64,000 bases of DNA. Source: Mixta theicola. GTDB lineage: Bacteria; Pseudomonadota; Gammaproteobacteria; Enterobacterales; Enterobacteriaceae. Numbering within the stretch: the stretch's first letter is position 1; every line of letters starts with the position of its first letter. The notes under the pieces are model-generated. The model saw nothing but the letters and a program-made list of their open reading frames with translations, searched no databases and was not told where the DNA came from. Positions 48,041 to 56,403 of the stretch are shown here, piece after piece. The DNA lies in the NCBI RefSeq assembly GCF_002895925.1, contig NZ_NWUO01000001.1, positions 372,001-436,000 of the forward strand, written 5' to 3'. Position numbers and translations under genes: made by a program.

Positions 48041-48502
48041 TTATTGGCGGTTCTCACAGAACTGACGGAAAACGCTCAGGGTTTCATCGCTGACGTGATG
48101 TTCAATGCCTTCGGCATCGCGCCGGGCGGTATCGGGGCTGATGCCCAACGCCAGCAGGAACATCTCTACCACATGATGGCGCGCCCGGCTTTCTTCGGCC
48201 AGCTTCTCCCCTTCGCGGGTCAAAAAGACGCCGCGGTAAGGAACCTGTTCTACCAGCCCTACGCTGCCGAGTCGCTTCAGCATTTTCGCCACGGTGGGTT
48301 GCGATACGCCTAAACGCGCCGCCATATCCACCTGACGCGCTTCGCCAAATTCGCGAATCAAATCTGAAATCAGCTCAACATAGTCATCAATTAACTCACG
48401 GCGATGCGCCTCGCGAACCTGTCGGAACCCTTCGACATGCTCTTCAATTTCTTTTAATGGCCCATTAATCCTGGCAGGAGCGGGCTTTGCGCGACGACTC
48501 AT
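48041..48502 (-). CDS. mntR: Manganese-responsive repressor MntR
   Basis: A 153-residue DtxR-family regulator that binds Mn(II) and represses manganese uptake and mntS. Helix-turn-helix [16 protein letters not shown] is at about residues 64-79; metal-ligand segments include [10 protein letters not shown]-rich helix near [10 protein letters not shown] and the EGIEHHVS region. Near identical to E. coli MntR over residues 18-150. Divergent from the mntS-like gene, with an MntR-type palindrome between. Confidence 0.95.
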   Translation of the reverse strand: MSRRAKPAPARINGPLKEIEEHVEGFRQVREAHRRELIDDYVELISDLIREFGEARQVDMAARLGVSQPTVAKMLKRLGSVGLVEQVPYRGVFLTREGEKLAEESRARHHVVEMFLLALGISPDTARRDAEGIEHHVSDETLSVFRQFCENRQ

Positions 48503-48601
48503 TCAGCTTCCTCTTATTCTTCAACCGGTCATTATCAGGCATTGCCGGTGTGTTGGCGCATCATTGTAAACCATCAGCAACGAAGCACAAATTTTAGCTG
48601 A

Positions 48602-48615
48602 TTAGCCTTGGCTAA
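48602..48615. promoter_or_regulatory. Second palindrome between mntR and mntS
   Basis: TTAGCC-TT-GGCTAA is a perfect 6-2-6 inverted repeat immediately before the main MntR-like site. It may be part of a double operator or unrelated. Confidence 0.35.
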
Positions 48616-48618
48616 AGG

Positions 48619-48636
48619 ATATAGCCAATGCTATAT
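48619..48636. promoter_or_regulatory. MntR-box-like palindrome
   Basis: ATATAGC-CAAT-GCTATAT is a perfect 7-4-7 inverted repeat with the central ATAGC/GCTAT of the E. coli MntR box (AACATAGC-n4-GCTATGTT). It lies 122-139 bp before the mntS-like start and 117-134 bp before mntR. Confidence 0.7.
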
Positions 48637-48757
48637 TTGCTGATAAAGTAGTCAGCCTGGTCTGACAGCAAAAAAGCTGAAATGAACGGGCTGTTGCTGT
48701 TTATATTTATTACAGGGCGGTGTCACGTCATCGTCAGAGGTTAATCCGGAGGTTCTC

Positions 48758-48949
48758 ATGAACACAACGAAACGCTGTCTGGGCTGTGGCAGATGTGTTC
48801 AGCGCACTCGCCAGGCAAATGTCAGCTGGCGGGGTATTCTGTGCCTGCTGACCCACTCGCCTTTTCGCCTGCGCTTAATGCTGCTGGAACGTCTGGCAGG
48901 CAACTGCGCGGCAAGCGCGAACTGCCCACGCCTTATCTGGCGCGGCTAA
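48758..48949 (+). CDS. mntS: MntS-like small protein with a cysteine-rich insertion
   Basis: A 63-residue product with a perfect GGAGG six bases before ATG. The core LTHSPFRLRLMLLERL matches the heart of E. coli MntS (FSHSPFKVRLMLLSML), and both start MN--KRC. E. coli MntS is 42 residues, Mn-repressed through MntR, and helps retain intracellular manganese by inhibiting the exporter MntP. Here about 20 residues containing CLGCGRC lie between the KRC start and the core, and two more Cys lie near the C-terminus. Location next to mntR and its operator supports the call. Confidence 0.75.
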   Translation: MNTTKRCLGCGRCVQRTRQANVSWRGILCLLTHSPFRLRLMLLERLAGNCAASANCPRLIWRG

Positions 48950-49017
48950 ACGCGCTGCTTCGCGTTTAAGCCATACGGGCTTTATCTGAAAAGATATTTT
49001 CTGCAGATAACAGCCAT

Positions 49018-49047
49018 AAAAAAACGGCCCTCCAGGGAGCCGTTTTT
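49018..49047. terminator. Bidirectional terminator between mntS and ompX
   Basis: ACGGC...GCCGT stem with A7 before and T5 after, so both strands read into a U run. It ends mntS (+) and ompX (-). A weaker AAACGCG/CGCGTTT hairpin at 48948-48967 precedes it right after mntS. Confidence 0.85.
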
Positions 49048-49068
49048 GTTATCCTGCCAACGGCAAGA

Positions 49069-49581
49069 TTAGAAGCTGTAGCCGACGCCTGCGATCCAGG
49101 TGCCAACGTCAACGTCGCGGATACGGCTCTGCTCGTAGCCTACGTCGATAGCGAAGCTTTCATACGGGTTGAACTGCAGGCCAGCACCGTAAGAGAAGCC
49201 AACGTCGCTGGTGTCGGACTTGTTACGTACAGCCTGTTCGTTCTGCTGGAATTTACCGTAGCCGATACCTACTACGCCGTAGATGCTGGCCCAGTCGTTT
49301 AAGCGGTAAGCCGGACCACCGGTGATGCCGTAGTACTGGCCTTTGTTGTAAAAGCCGTCTTCGCTACGATCTTTCTCGGTGTAGGTGAAAGAACCGATCC
49401 AACCCAGCGGGTTAGAGCCGTCTTCGTAACGATATTTCAGGTTGAAGCCGTTAGCTTTATTCGCAACGCCCTGCATATCGCTCTGAGCGTAACCGCCAGT
49501 AACGGTGCTTTGAGCCATTGCGGAACCGGCAGAAACTGCCAGTACACAAGCCAGTGCTGAAAGACATGCAATTTTTTTCAT
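49069..49581 (-). CDS. ompX: Outer-membrane protein X
   Basis: A 170-residue eight-stranded beta-barrel of the OmpX/Ail family. Signal peptide MKKIACLSALACVLAVSAGSAMA, mature start QSTVTGGYAQSD, alternating-strand pattern and the terminal aromatic motif GVGYSF required for barrel assembly. It affects adhesion and envelope stress. The ATG at 49581 has GAGG upstream and gives the family length; the frame from 49635 is not conserved. Its mRNA is a plausible target of sRNAs such as CyaR, known in other enterics. Confidence 0.96.
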   Translation of the reverse strand: MKKIACLSALACVLAVSAGSAMAQSTVTGGYAQSDMQGVANKANGFNLKYRYEDGSNPLGWIGSFTYTEKDRSEDGFYNKGQYYGITGGPAYRLNDWASIYGVVGIGYGKFQQNEQAVRNKSDTSDVGFSYGAGLQFNPYESFAIDVGYEQSRIRDVDVGTWIAGVGYSF

Positions 49582-49970
49582 AACCACCTCAAATGTGATA
49601 ATACTTCTCTCCTGACAACGCTGAAAATATAACAAAAGTTAGCGGGAAACTCTGCCTTGAAATGGTTGTCTAACCGCTAGTTTGGTGTAACAGAAAGTTA
49701 ATGAAATTTCTTATGTTGTTATTTTTTCTGATGAATTTTCGCCTTAAATCCGCTTGTTTTCTCCGTTCAAAAAAAGGTTCATTAAGATTGTTCTTAAATA
49801 AACCTGACGTTTCTTTACGTAAAAACGGCGTCAATGGTTAATAATCGTGCAGTTTGCCACGCCCGTTTTCGTTATTAACCGCAAATTTTCTCCCCCCGAT
49901 GACTTTTTTCTGCCCGGCTGTACACTATCGACTCGTTACAATCTGATGGATGATTAAGGCTGGTAACAGG
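49582..49970. other. Long intergenic region between ompX and rhtA
   Basis: AT-rich, no supported gene. It must contain the divergent ompX and rhtA promoters. I could not assign specific elements. Confidence 0.4.
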
Positions 49971-50883
49971 ATGACTTTGCGCGCTTTTCAAAAAAAACCT
50001 TCTCTCTTCACAAACTATCATGCCGATTGTGGTCATTCTGATCGCGATGATCTCTATTCAGTGCGGAGCGGCGCTGGCAAAAACCCTGTTTCCCAGTGCG
50101 GGCGCAACCGGGATTACCGCGCTGCGTCTGGGCATCGGCACGCTTATTCTCAGCCTGATTTTTAAACCCTGGCGGCTACGCTTTTCCCGCCAGCAGCGCA
50201 CGGCCTTGATTTTGTATGGCATCGCGCTGGGGGCCATGAACTACCTGTTCTATCTCTCGATTCGTACTGTTCCGCTCGGCGTGGCGGTCGCGCTGGAATT
50301 TACCGGCCCGCTGACGCTGGCGCTGTTTGGTTCACGCCGGGCTACCGATTTTATCTGGGTTCTGCTGGCGGTGCTGGGGCTCTGGTGGCTGCTGCCGCTG
50401 GGTCACAGCATCAGTCATGTCGATCCGCTGGGCGCGGCGCTGGCGATCGCCGCCGGTGCCTGCTGGGCGGTCTATATTCTGGCTGGCCAGCGGGCCGGCG
50501 CGGATCACGGCCCGGCAACGGTGGCGATGGGATCGATTATTGGCTCGCTGATTTTTGTGCCGCTGGGATTAACCTTTGCTGCCGATGGCATTTGGCAGCT
50601 TTCTTTGCTGCCGGTGGCGTTTGCGGTAGCCGTTCTTTCCAGCGCCCTGCCCTATTCGCTGGAAATGGTGGCGCTGACGCGTTTACCGGCACGCACCTTC
50701 GGCACGCTGATGAGCCTGGAGCCAGCTATGGCGGCCATGTCCGGCATGTTATTTCTTAACGAGTCGCTGACGCTGATGCAGTGGCTGGGATTACTGGCGA
50801 TTATCATTGCCTCAGCCGGTTCCACCATTACCAGCCGCCCGCGTCATGCCGCAGTAACGGAAAGCAGAAAAATAGTCGATTAG
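49971..50883 (+). CDS. rhtA: Threonine/homoserine exporter, N-terminus split by a frame break
   Basis: An EamA-family exporter of threonine and homoserine with ten helices. The clear homology runs from MPIVVILIAMISIQCGA (50020) to 50883, 287 residues, but ATG 50020 has no Shine-Dalgarno sequence and E. coli RhtA starts some 12 residues earlier. An ATG at 49971 opens a different frame (MTLRAFQKK). Removing one A from the A8 run at 49990-49997 joins the two frames into one 303-residue protein. Either a base error, a real mutation or slippage at A8 could explain this; translation from 50020 would still keep all helices. Confidence 0.8.
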
Positions 50884-50900
50884 TTTGACTGAGAATAATC

Positions 50901-50930
50901 TTATTCAGCCTGGATTAACAGGCTGAATAA
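50901..50930 (+). terminator. 12-bp hairpin after rhtA
   Basis: TTATTCAGCCTG-GATTAA-CAGGCTGAATAA is a perfect stem starting 18 bp after rhtA, followed by CCATCC and then T-rich sequence. Probable terminator though the T run is displaced. Confidence 0.6.
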
Positions 50931-51206
50931 CCATCCTTTTATTTTCCTTTCCGGTTTATAAATTCCAGATGATATTAGATTGTTTATATTTTGTTATATT
51001 TAATAAGATCTATTATCAAATATCGCCCGCCTTGCCGCCGCATAAATAAAAACTAAAATTCAGCGAGTTAAATAATCTCAGGCAATATTGCGCTATTTTC
51101 CGGCGTTGGCTTGCGCTTATATCGATAAAAATTTCTTTACCCGGCAATTTGATAAGCGCTATTTATTCAATAGAGAGGAACTTTCCTGCAGCTCCTGAAT
51201 CCGATG

Positions 51207-51213
51207 CTATACT
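51207..51213 (+). promoter_or_regulatory. Probable dps promoter -10 element
   Basis: CTATACT preceded by TG forms an extended -10 with C at -13, a feature favoured by sigma-S. A start near 51220 would give a 40-nt leader, close to that of E. coli dps. The region 50931-51206 before it is AT-rich with no gene seen. Confidence 0.5.
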
Positions 51214-51259
51214 TAATCCCGTGCTTAATTAGGACATACGACATTAGAGGATATTAATG

Positions 51260-51763
51260 ATGAGTACCGCAAAATTGGTTAAAACGAAATCTTCCGATCT
51301 GATCTACACCCGTAATGACGTGGCAGAGAGTGAGAAACAAGCCACCATCGAGGTACTTAATCGTCTGGTTGTCGGATTCATCGACCTGTCGCTGATCACT
51401 AAACAGGCGCACTGGAATATGCGTGGCGCTAACTTTATCGGCGTACATGAGATGCTGGACGGCTTTCGTACCGCGATCACCAATCACCAGGACATCATGG
51501 CAGAACGTGTAGTACAGCTGGGCGGCGTTGCGCTGGGTACGGCGCAGGTAGTGGCAGATAAGACGCCGCTGCAGAGCTACCCGCTGAATATTCACAGCGT
51601 ACAGGATCACCTGAAGGCGCTGGCAGACCGCTACGGTCTGGTCGCTAACGACGTGCGTAAGGCGATTAGCGAAGTTAACGATGAAGATACGGCGGATATT
51701 TTTACCGCTGCATCACGCGACCTTGATAAGTTCCTGTGGTTTATCGAATCGAATATCGAATAA
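51260..51763 (+). CDS. dps: DNA-binding ferritin-like protein Dps
   Basis: A 167-residue dodecameric mini-ferritin that compacts DNA in stationary phase and oxidises Fe(II) with peroxide. Lys-rich N-terminus [10 protein letters not shown] binds DNA; ferroxidase residues occur in [10 protein letters not shown] and [10 protein letters not shown]. Length equals E. coli. ATG at 51257 also exists one codon earlier, with AGAGG serving both. Followed by a strong terminator. Confidence 0.96.
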   Translation: MSTAKLVKTKSSDLIYTRNDVAESEKQATIEVLNRLVVGFIDLSLITKQAHWNMRGANFIGVHEMLDGFRTAITNHQDIMAERVVQLGGVALGTAQVVADKTPLQSYPLNIHSVQDHLKALADRYGLVANDVRKAISEVNDEDTADIFTAASRDLDKFLWFIESNIE

Positions 51764-51785
51764 TCTGACTGCGGGTCAGCAAACA

Positions 51786-51813
51786 AGCGGATGGCTGCCA
51801 TCCGCTTTTTTTA
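51786..51813 (+). terminator. dps terminator
   Basis: AGCGGATGG-CTG-CCATCCGCT followed by seven T, about 22 bp after the stop. Confidence 0.92.
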
Positions 51814-51907
51814 TGGCTTTTTTAACATGCCTTTATGACATATTTAACAATTTAAACACTTCTCTGTTCACCTTCCCGCTTTTTTCTGGCTCAATCCCTG
51901 AGGGCGC

Positions 51908-51958
51908 ATTGCACCAAAGAGGAGCGATGCACCAAAACGGGTCGCAATTTTAGTGCAT
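51908..51958 (+). promoter_or_regulatory. NtrC-like binding sites upstream of glnH
   Basis: Two perfect left half-sites TGCACC occur at 51910-51915 and 51928-51933, each with a degenerate right half (AGGAGCG and GGTCGCA) compared with TGCACC-n4/5-GGTGCA; a further GTGCA half-site follows at about 51953-51957. They lie 70-120 bp before the sigma-54-like element, the usual enhancer distance for glnH. Confidence 0.55.
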
Positions 51959-52027
51959 TGACAGAATTATCTGAATCTTTGTATCTATCCTGTCCGTTAA
52001 GCACTGGTTTAACTTTGTAAAATAAAG

Positions 52028-52045
52028 TTGGCATAGATTTTTCAT
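52028..52045 (+). promoter_or_regulatory. Sigma-54-like promoter of glnH
   Basis: TTGGCATAGATTTTTCAT aligns with E. coli glnHp2 (TTGGCACAGATTTCGCT): the -24 GG is kept and the -12 GC is replaced by TC at the correct 10-base spacing. The altered -12 may weaken it, or another promoter is used. Confidence 0.5.
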
Positions 52046-52096
52046 ATGACCGCCAGCAACAGCGGTACAGCAGGTACCGCATCGGAGGATAAAATG

Positions 52097-52843
52097 ATGA
52101 AGTCTGTTTTTAAGCTTTCCCTGGCTGCTTTAGCGTTAACGTTTGCCGTTTCCGCCACCGCAGCGGAGAAGAAACTGGTTGTCGCGACCGATACGGCGTT
52201 CGTCCCGTTTGAATTTAAGCAGGGTGATAAATATGTCGGCTTCGATATTGATTTGTGGGATGCCATCGCCAAACAGCTCAACCTTTCCTATAGCCTGAAG
52301 CCGATGGATTTCAGCGGCATTATTCCTGCGCTGCAGACGCGTAATGTCGATCTGGCCCTGGCGGGGATCACCATTACCGACGAGCGTAAAAAAGCGATCG
52401 ATTTCTCTGATGGCTACTACAAAAGCGGCCTGATGGTGATGGTTAAAGCCAACAATGATGAAGTGAAAGGCATCAACGATCTTAACGGCAAAGTCGTCGC
52501 CGTGAAAAGCGGCACCGGCTCGGTTGACTATGCGAAGACGCATATTAAAACCAAAGATCTGCGCCAGTTCCCGAATATCGATAACGCGTATATGGAGTTA
52601 GGCACCAACCGCGCGGATGCGGTATTGCACGATACGCCAAATATTCTCTATTTTATCCATACCGCAGGCCGCGGGCAGTTTAAAGCGGTAGGCGACTCCC
52701 TCGAAGCTCAACAGTATGGCATTGCGTTGCCGAAAGGCAGCGACGAACTGCGCGACAAGATCAACGGCGCGTTGAAAACCCTGCGTGACAACGGCACCTA
52801 CAATACTATCTATAAAAAATGGTTCGGCAGCGAGCCGAAATAA
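52097..52843 (+). CDS. glnH: Periplasmic glutamine-binding protein
   Basis: A 248-residue family 3 binding protein, nearly identical to E. coli GlnH: signal peptide [23 protein letters not shown], mature start [21 protein letters not shown], and the ligand-binding [10 protein letters not shown] and AVLHDTPN segments. ATG 52094 directly precedes 52097; GGAGG serves either. The frame opens at 52046 without conservation. First gene of glnHPQ, expected to be nitrogen-controlled. Confidence 0.96.
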   Translation: MKSVFKLSLAALALTFAVSATAAEKKLVVATDTAFVPFEFKQGDKYVGFDIDLWDAIAKQLNLSYSLKPMDFSGIIPALQTRNVDLALAGITITDERKKAIDFSDGYYKSGLMVMVKANNDEVKGINDLNGKVVAVKSGTGSVDYAKTHIKTKDLRQFPNIDNAYMELGTNRADAVLHDTPNILYFIHTAGRGQFKAVGDSLEAQQYGIALPKGSDELRDKINGALKTLRDNGTYNTIYKKWFGSEPK

Positions 52844-52871
52844 ACCAGCAAGCTGAAAGCGGTAACTACGT

Positions 52872-52893
52872 CAGGGATGCGCCCGCATCCCTG
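52872..52893 (+). repeat. Intercistronic hairpin between glnH and glnP
   Basis: CAGGGATGC-GCCC-GCATCCCTG, a perfect 9-bp stem with a four-base loop, no T run. It probably protects glnH mRNA or partly stops polymerase, giving more binding protein than permease. Confidence 0.65.
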
Positions 52894-52939
52894 CGTTTCT
52901 CTATTGCAACAATGACGGATTTTTTCCGGAGAAAACATC

Positions 52940-53599
52940 ATGGAATTTGACTGGAGCGTCATCTGGCCAGCCGTTCCCCTTCTGCTGGAAGGGGCCAAAA
53001 TGACCCTGCTAATCTCAGTGCTTGGCCTGATTGGCGGCCTGATCATCGGCGTTATCGCCGGTTTCGCCCGCGCTTATGGCGGCTGGCTAACCAATAATAT
53101 TGCGCTGGTTTTTATTGAGCTGATTCGCGGCACGCCGATTGTCGTGCAGGTGATGTTTATCTATTTCGCCCTGCCAATGGCCATTCCCGACTTACGCATC
53201 GATCCGTTCACCGCGGCGGTAGTGACTATTATCATCAACTCCGGCGCCTATATTGCGGAAATCACCCGTGGCGCGGTGCTGTCGATTAACAAAGGTTTCC
53301 GTGAAGCGGGTCTGGCGCTTGGCCTGTCGCGTCGGGAAACGCTGCGCTATGTGATTATGCCGCTGGCGCTGCGCCGTATGCTGCCGCCGTTGGGCAATCA
53401 GTGGATCGTCAGTATCAAGGATACTTCGCTGTTTATTGTTATCGGCGTTGCCGAGCTGACCCGTCAGGGGCAGGAAATTATCGCCGGTAACTTCCGCGCG
53501 CTGGAAATCTGGAGCGCGGTCGCGGTTATTTATCTGATTATTACGCTGGTGTTAAGCTTCGTGCTGCGTCGCCTTGAAAAAAGGATGAAAATCCTGTGA
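52940..53599 (+). CDS. glnP: Glutamine ABC transporter permease GlnP
   Basis: A 219-residue membrane permease with about five helices and coupling loop [34 protein letters not shown]. It forms the channel for glutamine import with GlnQ. Length equals E. coli GlnP. It overlaps glnQ by four bases. Confidence 0.96.
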   Translation: MEFDWSVIWPAVPLLLEGAKMTLLISVLGLIGGLIIGVIAGFARAYGGWLTNNIALVFIELIRGTPIVVQVMFIYFALPMAIPDLRIDPFTAAVVTIIINSGAYIAEITRGAVLSINKGFREAGLALGLSRRETLRYVIMPLALRRMLPPLGNQWIVSIKDTSLFIVIGVAELTRQGQEIIAGNFRALEIWSAVAVIYLIITLVLSFVLRRLEKRMKIL

Positions 53600-54318
53600 T
53601 TGAATTTAAAAACGTCTCCAAGCACTTCGGGCAAACCCAGGTGCTGCATAATATCGATCTGCAGATCGGCCAGGGTGAAGTGGTGGTGATTATCGGTCCA
53701 TCCGGTTCCGGTAAGTCTACCCTGCTGCGCTGCATCAACAAGCTGGAGGAGATCACCAGCGGCGAGCTGATCGTTGATGGCTTAAAGGTTAACGATCCCA
53801 AAGTGGATGAGCGCCTGATTCGTCAGGAAGCCGGCATGGTTTTCCAGCAGTTCCACCTGTTTCCACAGATGACCGCGCTGGAAAACGTCGCTTTCGGCCC
53901 GATCCGCGTGCGCGGCGCCAAAAAAGAGGCGGCGCATCAGCTGGCGAAAACGCTGCTGGCGAAAGTCGGCCTGGCGGAACGCGCTCACCATTACCCTTCC
54001 GAGCTGTCGGGCGGCCAGCAGCAGCGCGTCGCTATTGCGCGTGCGCTGGCGGTTAAACCGAAGATGATGCTGTTTGATGAGCCGACGTCAGCGCTCGATC
54101 CGGAGCTGCGTCATGAAGTGTTAAAGGTGATGCAAAATCTGGCCGAGGAAGGGATGACGATGGTTATCGTCACGCACGAAGTTGGCTTTGCGCAACAGGT
54201 GGCTTCACGGCTGATCTTTATTGATAAAGGACGCATCGCGGAAGATGGCGCTCCCGATGCGCTGATCGCTAACCCGCCCAGCGAACGTCTGCGCGAGTTT
54301 TTACAGCACGTTTCCTGA
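53596..54318 (+). CDS. glnQ: Glutamine ABC transporter ATP-binding protein GlnQ
   Basis: A 240-residue ATPase: Walker [11 protein letters not shown]-loop [10 protein letters not shown], signature LSGGQQQR, Walker [13 protein letters not shown] and [13 protein letters not shown] start at 53596 overlaps the glnP stop (GTGA). Last gene of glnHPQ; the palindromic element lies right after it. Confidence 0.96.
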   Translation: MIEFKNVSKHFGQTQVLHNIDLQIGQGEVVVIIGPSGSGKSTLLRCINKLEEITSGELIVDGLKVNDPKVDERLIRQEAGMVFQQFHLFPQMTALENVAFGPIRVRGAKKEAAHQLAKTLLAKVGLAERAHHYPSELSGGQQQRVAIARALAVKPKMMLFDEPTSALDPELRHEVLKVMQNLAEEGMTMVIVTHEVGFAQQVASRLIFIDKGRIAEDGAPDALIANPPSERLREFLQHVS

Positions 54319-54358
54319 CCGGCGGATCTGGCCCGTTCAGACAGCTGAGCAAGCCAGG

Positions 54359-54477
54359 GCGCGGGGAGTCCAGGCAGAAGAGTAAAGCGTCCCGCGCCAG
54401 GGAAGGCGCGGGCCGAGCTGTCAGGGATGACGCTTTTTGCGTCTTTACGATCGGCCTGGACTCCCCGTGCAGGCACG
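54359..54477 (-). repeat. Dispersed palindromic element, copy 2
   Basis: Nearly identical to 24272-24388 in reverse orientation. Terminal inverted repeats are better kept: GGGGAGTCCAGGC at 54362 and GCCTGGACTCCCC at 54454-54466. Internal hairpins are CCCGCGCC-AGGGAA-GGCGCGGG (54390-54411) and GACGC-TTTTT-GCGTC (54428-54442). It lies between convergent glnQ and rlmF. Copy 1 lacks one base in the long hairpin arm. Confidence 0.8.
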
Positions 54478-54497
54478 TTTTTATTAATCTGAACGTA

Positions 54498-55433
54498 TCA
54501 GGGACGCGGTTTCATCAGTCGCGTCCGTGTCGCGCTATCCTGAAAGGTCCAGGCGATAAACCGGCTCTGCTTCTGCCCCTGCGCCATATCGACAATCTGC
54601 ACCTCGTGCGCGCCAGCGTCGGTTAATGCCTGGCGCAGCGCGGGCAGATGCTCACGGCGGGACACCAGCGAGGTGAACCAAATCACCTGACGCGCATAGC
54701 TCACGCTTTCGCTAATCATCTGGCCGATAAAGGCTTTTTCGCCGCCTTCGCACCACAGTTCCGCCTGCTGACCGCCAAAATTGAGCGGCGCATCTTTTGC
54801 CAGGCCTAAATTACGCACCTTGCGGGCGCTGCCTTCCGCAGCCTGCTCGCTGGAGGAATGGAACGGTGGGTTACAGACCACGGCGTGATAAAACTCATTT
54901 TTATGAATAATGCCCTGGAACATCCGATCGCCGTTCGGCTGACGGCGCAGGCGAATTGCGCGCCGCAGCGTCGGGTTAGCCTCCAGGATCGCCCCGGCGG
55001 CTTTCATCGCCTGCGCGTTCACTTCAGAGCCGGTAAATCGCCAGCCATATTCACGGTAACCAATCAGCGGATAGATACAGTTCGCGCCGCAGCCAACATC
55101 CAGCACGTTAATCTCGCGCGGCACCTGCTGTCCGTTATCCTGCGCCAGCAGATCGGCCAGCCAGTGCAGATAATCCGCGCGCCCCGGCACCGGCGGACAC
55201 AGAAAGCCAGCCGGAATATCCCAGCTGTCGATCTGATAAAAATATTTCAGCAGCGCCTGATTCAACGTTTTCACCGCCTGCGGATCGGCAAAGTCGATCG
55301 AGCTGTCGCCGCGTGGCGTGGTGATAATAAACGGCTGCAGCGGCGGATGCGCCGCGCTCAGCGCAGAGAAATCATAGCGATCGCGATGACGGTTTCGGGG
55401 ATGCAGTTGGTTTTTAGTGGCAGGCTGTTTCAT
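54498..55433 (-). CDS. rlmF: 23S rRNA (adenine-1618-N6)-methyltransferase
   Basis: SAM-dependent enzyme methylating N6 of A1618 in 23S rRNA. The 311-residue protein begins with [13 protein letters not shown], has the SAM motif [15 protein letters not shown], catalytic CNPPFH and the conserved [16 protein letters not shown]. The ATG at 55433 fits the E. coli length; the frame opens at 55511 without support. Downstream it faces the palindromic element. Confidence 0.95.
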   Translation of the reverse strand: MKQPATKNQLHPRNRHRDRYDFSALSAAHPPLQPFIITTPRGDSSIDFADPQAVKTLNQALLKYFYQIDSWDIPAGFLCPPVPGRADYLHWLADLLAQDNGQQVPREINVLDVGCGANCIYPLIGYREYGWRFTGSEVNAQAMKAAGAILEANPTLRRAIRLRRQPNGDRMFQGIIHKNEFYHAVVCNPPFHSSSEQAAEGSARKVRNLGLAKDAPLNFGGQQAELWCEGGEKAFIGQMISESVSYARQVIWFTSLVSRREHLPALRQALTDAGAHEVQIVDMAQGQKQSRFIAWTFQDSATRTRLMKPRP

Positions 55434-55557
55434 CAGGCTCTCTCTTGGGTAACGGCGCGTAAGATACCCGCTCCGGAAAAAACCGTAAACAATTGACGCG
55501 CATTTTTTCATGCGGAAGCGGCTAAGATGAAGCTGCCGCTTACTAATAAGGATAATT

Positions 55558-56190
55558 ATGTCTCGTCAACGTTACTCGTATCAACCGCGTGCGGGCCACG
55601 GCCTGCCGCACGATCCTTTCAACGCGATTATTGCGCCGCGCCCCATCGGCTGGATCAGTTCACTCAGCGCAGCAGGCGTGCGCAACCTGGCGCCCTACAG
55701 CTTTTTTAACAGCTTTAACTACCAGCCGCCGATTATTGGTTTCGCCAGCCTCGGTAAAAAAGACAGCGTGCGCAATATCCTGGAAACCAAAGAATTTATC
55801 TGGAATCTGGTAACCCGTCCGCTGGCGGAAGCGGCCAATGAAAGCTCCGCATCGGTGGCGCAGGAGGTGGATGAGTTTATATTAGCTGGCCTGACGCCGC
55901 TGAGCGGCGATTTGGTAGCGGCACCGATGGTGGCGGAAAGTCCGGTTAACTTTGAGTGTCGGCTGACGCAGCATTTACAGCTGCAGAATGCCAACGGCGC
56001 GGCGCTGGATAGCTGGCTGATCCTCGGCGAGGTGGTCGCGGTACATATCGATGATACGCTGCTGGAAGAAGGCATTTATCAGACCAGCAAGGCGCAGCCG
56101 GTACTGCGCGCCGGCGGCCCCAGCGCCTGGTATGGCATCAGCGAAGCCCAGCGCTTCGATCTGCAACGCCCGGACGCCCGCAAAAAATAA
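55558..56190 (+). CDS. Flavin reductase-like (flavoredoxin family) protein
   Basis: A 210-residue cytoplasmic protein of the flavin reductase/DIM6-NTAB family that binds FMN. Features: [16 protein letters not shown] near the N-terminus, [18 protein letters not shown] and [13 protein letters not shown]. The physiological partner is unknown; relatives reduce flavin for monooxygenases or act as FMN carriers. Start ATG has AAGGA upstream. It lies between rlmF and an M20 hydrolase, replacing the ybiX/fiu region of E. coli. Confidence 0.82.
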   Translation: MSRQRYSYQPRAGHGLPHDPFNAIIAPRPIGWISSLSAAGVRNLAPYSFFNSFNYQPPIIGFASLGKKDSVRNILETKEFIWNLVTRPLAEAANESSASVAQEVDEFILAGLTPLSGDLVAAPMVAESPVNFECRLTQHLQLQNANGAALDSWLILGEVVAVHIDDTLLEEGIYQTSKAQPVLRAGGPSAWYGISEAQRFDLQRPDARKK

Positions 56191-56403
56191 TCCCGCAGCC
56201 GGACGTCTGGCCCGGCCTGCTTCCATTTTCCCTTCTCTCCTGGCGCTTTTTACGCAAACGCCGTCACGTTGCCGGACTTATGATCCAGAGATTAACAAGC
56301 GCGCCTGCGTTTTCCGTCGCGGCTGATAGACTGCACCGGTTCTCTCTTCTAAAGTGAAGCTATTCTGCCATACAAAGAGGTGTGGCCCGCAGAGAGGACC
56401 GCG

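Noticed and set aside
47814-48065. 83-codon open frame between the adaptor gene and mntR
   Set aside because: No ribosome-binding site or conserved feature, and it runs into antisense of mntR.
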